Assembly: GCA_946807835.1 (NCBI GenBank)
Contig: OX327695.1
Span: forward strand, 22,426,501-22,490,500
From: Ailanthus altissimus
Lineage: Eukaryota; Streptophyta; Magnoliopsida; Sapindales; Simaroubaceae
Direction: 5' to 3'
Length of the DNA: 64,000 nucleotides
Shown: positions 60,858-64,000 of the stretch, piece after piece
How the letters are laid out: every line of letters begins with the position of its first letter
Position numbering within the stretch: position 1 is the stretch's first letter
Made by a program: the position numbers and the translations under genes
Notes under the pieces: generated by a model
Databases searched by the model: none
What the model was told of the DNA's origin: nothing
What the model saw: only the letters and a program-made list of their open reading frames with translations

Positions 60858-63144
60858 TGTGAGTGATTTTTAAAAATAGGGTGCATATATGTGGGTTTGT
60901 GTCTATCATTCAAAGTAGCATATGTGTCACATACATATAAGCGCAGCGGATGAGCGAAATATAAATATTTTAATGATAAACACTAATATACTTTTATATG
61001 TTATCTCATAAATGTAAAATACGTAAATATTGAGAAATAGTACATTGTCAAGCCTTTGGCATGCGGTCAAATCGGAGTACTCACCTTGAAGTGACCAATT
61101 CACAATTCTAGCTCCTCAACACAGTGGGCTTGAGGAAGCTAGAATAGTAGCTTTTCCAACAAATGATTCAACTCTTGAATCCTTGTTTCTACTTTGTAGT
61201 ATGGGTGACCAAAATGGAAAAGAAAAAATAGAGAGAATATGTTTTTATGCTCTAAACACTTAAGAGAATTTTCTAACACTTAGTAAAATTCACTTCTCTC
61301 TCTCCCTATAACTCCTTGGCCGAATTTTTCTTGATTAAATGAGCAACATATTGCTCTTTTATTTGTTATTATTTTTCTTCCATTTTTTTTACCTAATGGC
61401 ATCTATTATCTAGGTTAATGTTTGCTATTAGTGCTTTGTTTATCATTATTTACAATAAACCAAATAAAAATAAAATAAGATAGAAAATTATTTAAATGAA
61501 CTTGGCCTAAATCTAGGCCAAATGAGAAAACACTTTCTCATTATTAAGAAACATCTTAAGGTCTACCATTTACAAGTGCCACCCATTTATTTTTATTATA
61601 TCATTTAATTAATATTAAATAAATAATTTAATCATATTAAATCATAGTAGAAACACATGCTAATTTATATTAAAAATGAATTCTTTGATTTTAATTTAAA
61701 TAATAATATCATATATTATTATTATTATTTTATTCAATAAATATTTTAATGAATAAAATAATGATATTATTTGTACAACAAATAAGGTCATTTTGGTAAT
61801 TTCTAAATCAAACAATAATTGGACCACAATGTGCCATGTGTCAATATCTCATTGGTCAACAACTAATTGTTAACTAATTGATGTATTTAACTCTTAAGTC
61901 TTAACACGTGCATGACCGGAAGGAGACTGAAGTAAATGTCCGGTCTAGTGAAATTTTCTAGATTGACTATTCAATCTGGTACGTTGCCCCAGTGCACAAC
62001 GAGTACACTTCATATTGCAAGACTCTCTAGGTCCACTCTTGATTTGTCAAACAGAATTATTCTGTGAGTCCAAGATCGATACCCCATGCACACGTCACGA
62101 ATATTAAAAATCAGTGCGATAGACTATACAAGTTGAGGTCACAATGCATACGTATAAATTGTGTGCCAATTATATCCTGAAAGAGTAGAGATATAGATCA
62201 CTACCGTCAAATCCTTATATGTTCATCCATGAACTTATCTCCTAAGATGTATCTTAATAAACAATATATGCAAATACTTTTACAATATTATTTAGCCCTG
62301 TAGAAAACTCTTTTCCTAAGTTTGTTGCTTATGGTCATAAGACTTTTTAAGATACAGTCTCTGAGCATCCGGATATATAACTCATCCATATGAGCTAACG
62401 GATTCTATATCTGTACACACTGAACTCCATAAGCATCGAACCATACCTAGCGGTCACACCATGAAAGGTCTATGATATGCGTGAAATCAAAGTATAATGG
62501 ATCACTTACAAGCTCACCGTGGTACTCAGGTCAAAGACCACGTATACTACTCAACTCGAGAGGACCTTCCATTGACGACTTCATGGGATGTCTATTAGGG
62601 TCCTCGTTGAGTCTGTTCAGTATTCAGTCCTTACTAAATAGTTGTATGCTATACGAACTTCTAGTAAGTCCATGGTTAGCTAAGAACAGCCATCTAGGTA
62701 TAGTATACACTGGTCTATGTAAAAGAATTTTACCGATAGACCTGCATCGATGAATTAAGATCAGAAAAATATAATTTGAGAATAAACTTACATAATAACA
62801 TTTCTTAGCACTTATTGTAACTTTTGCAACTATGTTATTACTAATGTATTCTCAAGTCTTTGTAGCGTTATAGATAAGATTCTAACTCTTAGACTTCACT
62901 GATTAATATAACATGCTAACTCTTTAACATTTATAGTTTTCAGTGATGTTAACTCTTAGCATTGATATAAACTTCTTTAGACCAAATCTAAACCCTTTTT
63001 AGATCATATAGTGTTTGTAACGTCACAAGCATTGAACCATTTAATAATAGTAATTAGCTATTTAACAAATAATAAATTGTATAAATATTATAAAATAAAA
63101 TATTTATATGATAATGGGATGGCACGTGAATACAAATTCCAACA
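60858..63144 (-). mobile_element. Second solo LTR (2287 bp) of the same family
   Basis: Starts TGTGAGTGATTTTT and ends CCAACA on plus. Perfect TSDs ATTCG lie at 60853-60857 and 63145-63149. It parallels the 11411-13733 LTR from end to end, including the TGTGAG start. No internal sequence is seen. Orientation is given by that copy's polyprotein. Confidence 0.88.
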
Positions 63145-64000
63145 ATTCGCCCTTTCTCATTGGTGCTTTTCCTATTAGGGTACCATTTATAGTTAATAGA
63201 TTAGCTATGGGGACATCCTTATTGAGAATTAACTTCCTGGTCTCCCTAAAAAGACTATGGTAGCTTGTTAATTAATTTCGTCTTGTGAGGAAAAATTTCT
63301 ATTATAAACTAAAGCACTAATCTCTTCTAAGCCCTTTCCTGTAGGTCTTTCAAATACCCTATTCTTAGCATCCAACGTATTGTATTTTTTGCATCTCTAA
63401 ATAATCTATCTTTTAAGCCTTTGAAGCTAGGGAATATTAAAAGAGTCTGTTTGAAAGAAGAAAGCACTACTTCTTTAAAGCAATGCCTTGCCTTAGCCTT
63501 CGCCCCCCCTTTTTCCCCATGTTTTAGAGATCCATGCGATCTAGGGCTATATCAATACTATGCTTATACTGCTTGAGAAAGGCTATAAACAAGTCCTTCT
63601 ACTTGCGAATGTGGGATTGATCTAACTGTATATATCACCGAGAAGTAGCTTCCTTAAGGCTTAGATTTATTTTCAATCAAGTAAATTTTTCTTTATCTAG
63701 CAAAAAAATTTAGATTTTGAACCGAACTTTCTGATACATTGGGCCAATGACACCTCCAAACTACTCTTTCATAAGCTGTGATGGCTCTTTTGAATAAACA
63801 ACATAGTCTATGTCATCTTCCTTTTGCCCATGAGCATTCGACTGAAGAGTATGCCATTAGTCATACTCTCTAGAAGCCTTAGGGGAAATGAAGTCTTGTG
63901 AGTCTTGTCTCTTGCTTAGCTATCTTTGCTTGAGTTAAAATGCTTGATGGGGTGAGATTTTCCTTAGGCGAATTAAAATCATTCTCTCTTGGTTGAATTA
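63145..64000. other. Right-edge background, continuation of 60420-60852
   Basis: The same kind of sequence resumes after the second solo LTR, with a C-rich run GCCCCCCCTTTTTCCCC near 63502-63518. No gene is recognised to the end of the window. Confidence 0.3.

Overview
This window looks like nuclear DNA of a eudicot plant. It is strongly AT-rich, genes are sparse and have introns, and nearly all recognisable long coding stretches belong to plant transposable elements (Ty1/copia, CACTA, Mutator-like, a Ulp1-carrying element, a TRIM) or to an endogenous caulimovirid (plant pararetrovirus) copy. The sequence does not identify the species.

Two host genes can be supported. A two-exon DUF1685 gene with a His-rich N-terminus lies at 2169-2861 (+). 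A five-coding-exon AE7/MIP18-family gene (cytosolic iron-sulfur assembly) lies at 46437-50848 (-), with a likely 5'UTR exon near 51.6 kb. Its first coding intron has a perfect U12-type (minor spliceosome) 5' splice signal. Its third intron is about 2.7 kb and holds a repeat insertion.

Layout. 0.36-0.61 kb: array resembling CACTA subterminal repeats. 2.0-2.9 kb: DUF1685 gene. 3.8-7.1 kb: two Mutator-like long-TIR elements, the first inside another dispersed repeat whose uninterrupted relative lies at 31.5-31.9 kb. 7.3-10.2 kb: decayed DUF1985/Ulp1-protease transposon gene. 11.0-11.3 kb: GC-rich foldback. 11.4-16.8 kb: 5'-truncated copia element with a 2.3-kb LTR. 17.0-18.3 kb: degenerate GC/AT-alternating array. 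18.8-31.4 kb: three-level nest, a copia element (TSD CTAAT) whose gag is split by a CACTA element (22607-30475), which is itself split by a gag-only copia element (25096-28250, TSD CGATT). 33.2-39.4 kb: broken endogenous pararetrovirus, minus strand. 40.9-43.9 kb: deleted copia remnant. 46.4-51.7 kb: AE7 gene. 52.8 kb: perfect 50-bp duplication. 55.0-56.3 kb: minisatellite of about 46-bp units with a TRIM inserted in it. 58.1-60.4 and 60.9-63.1 kb: two solo LTRs of the same family as the 11.4-kb LTR, each with a perfect 5-bp TSD, in a background that might be organelle-derived.

I found no tRNA, rRNA, CRISPR or bacterial-type operon, and no clearly new multi-gene system. The most valuable content is structural: the possible U12 intron, insertion order fixed by TSDs and empty-site copies, and several local arrays. 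All boundaries were read by eye; no alignment or database search was run.
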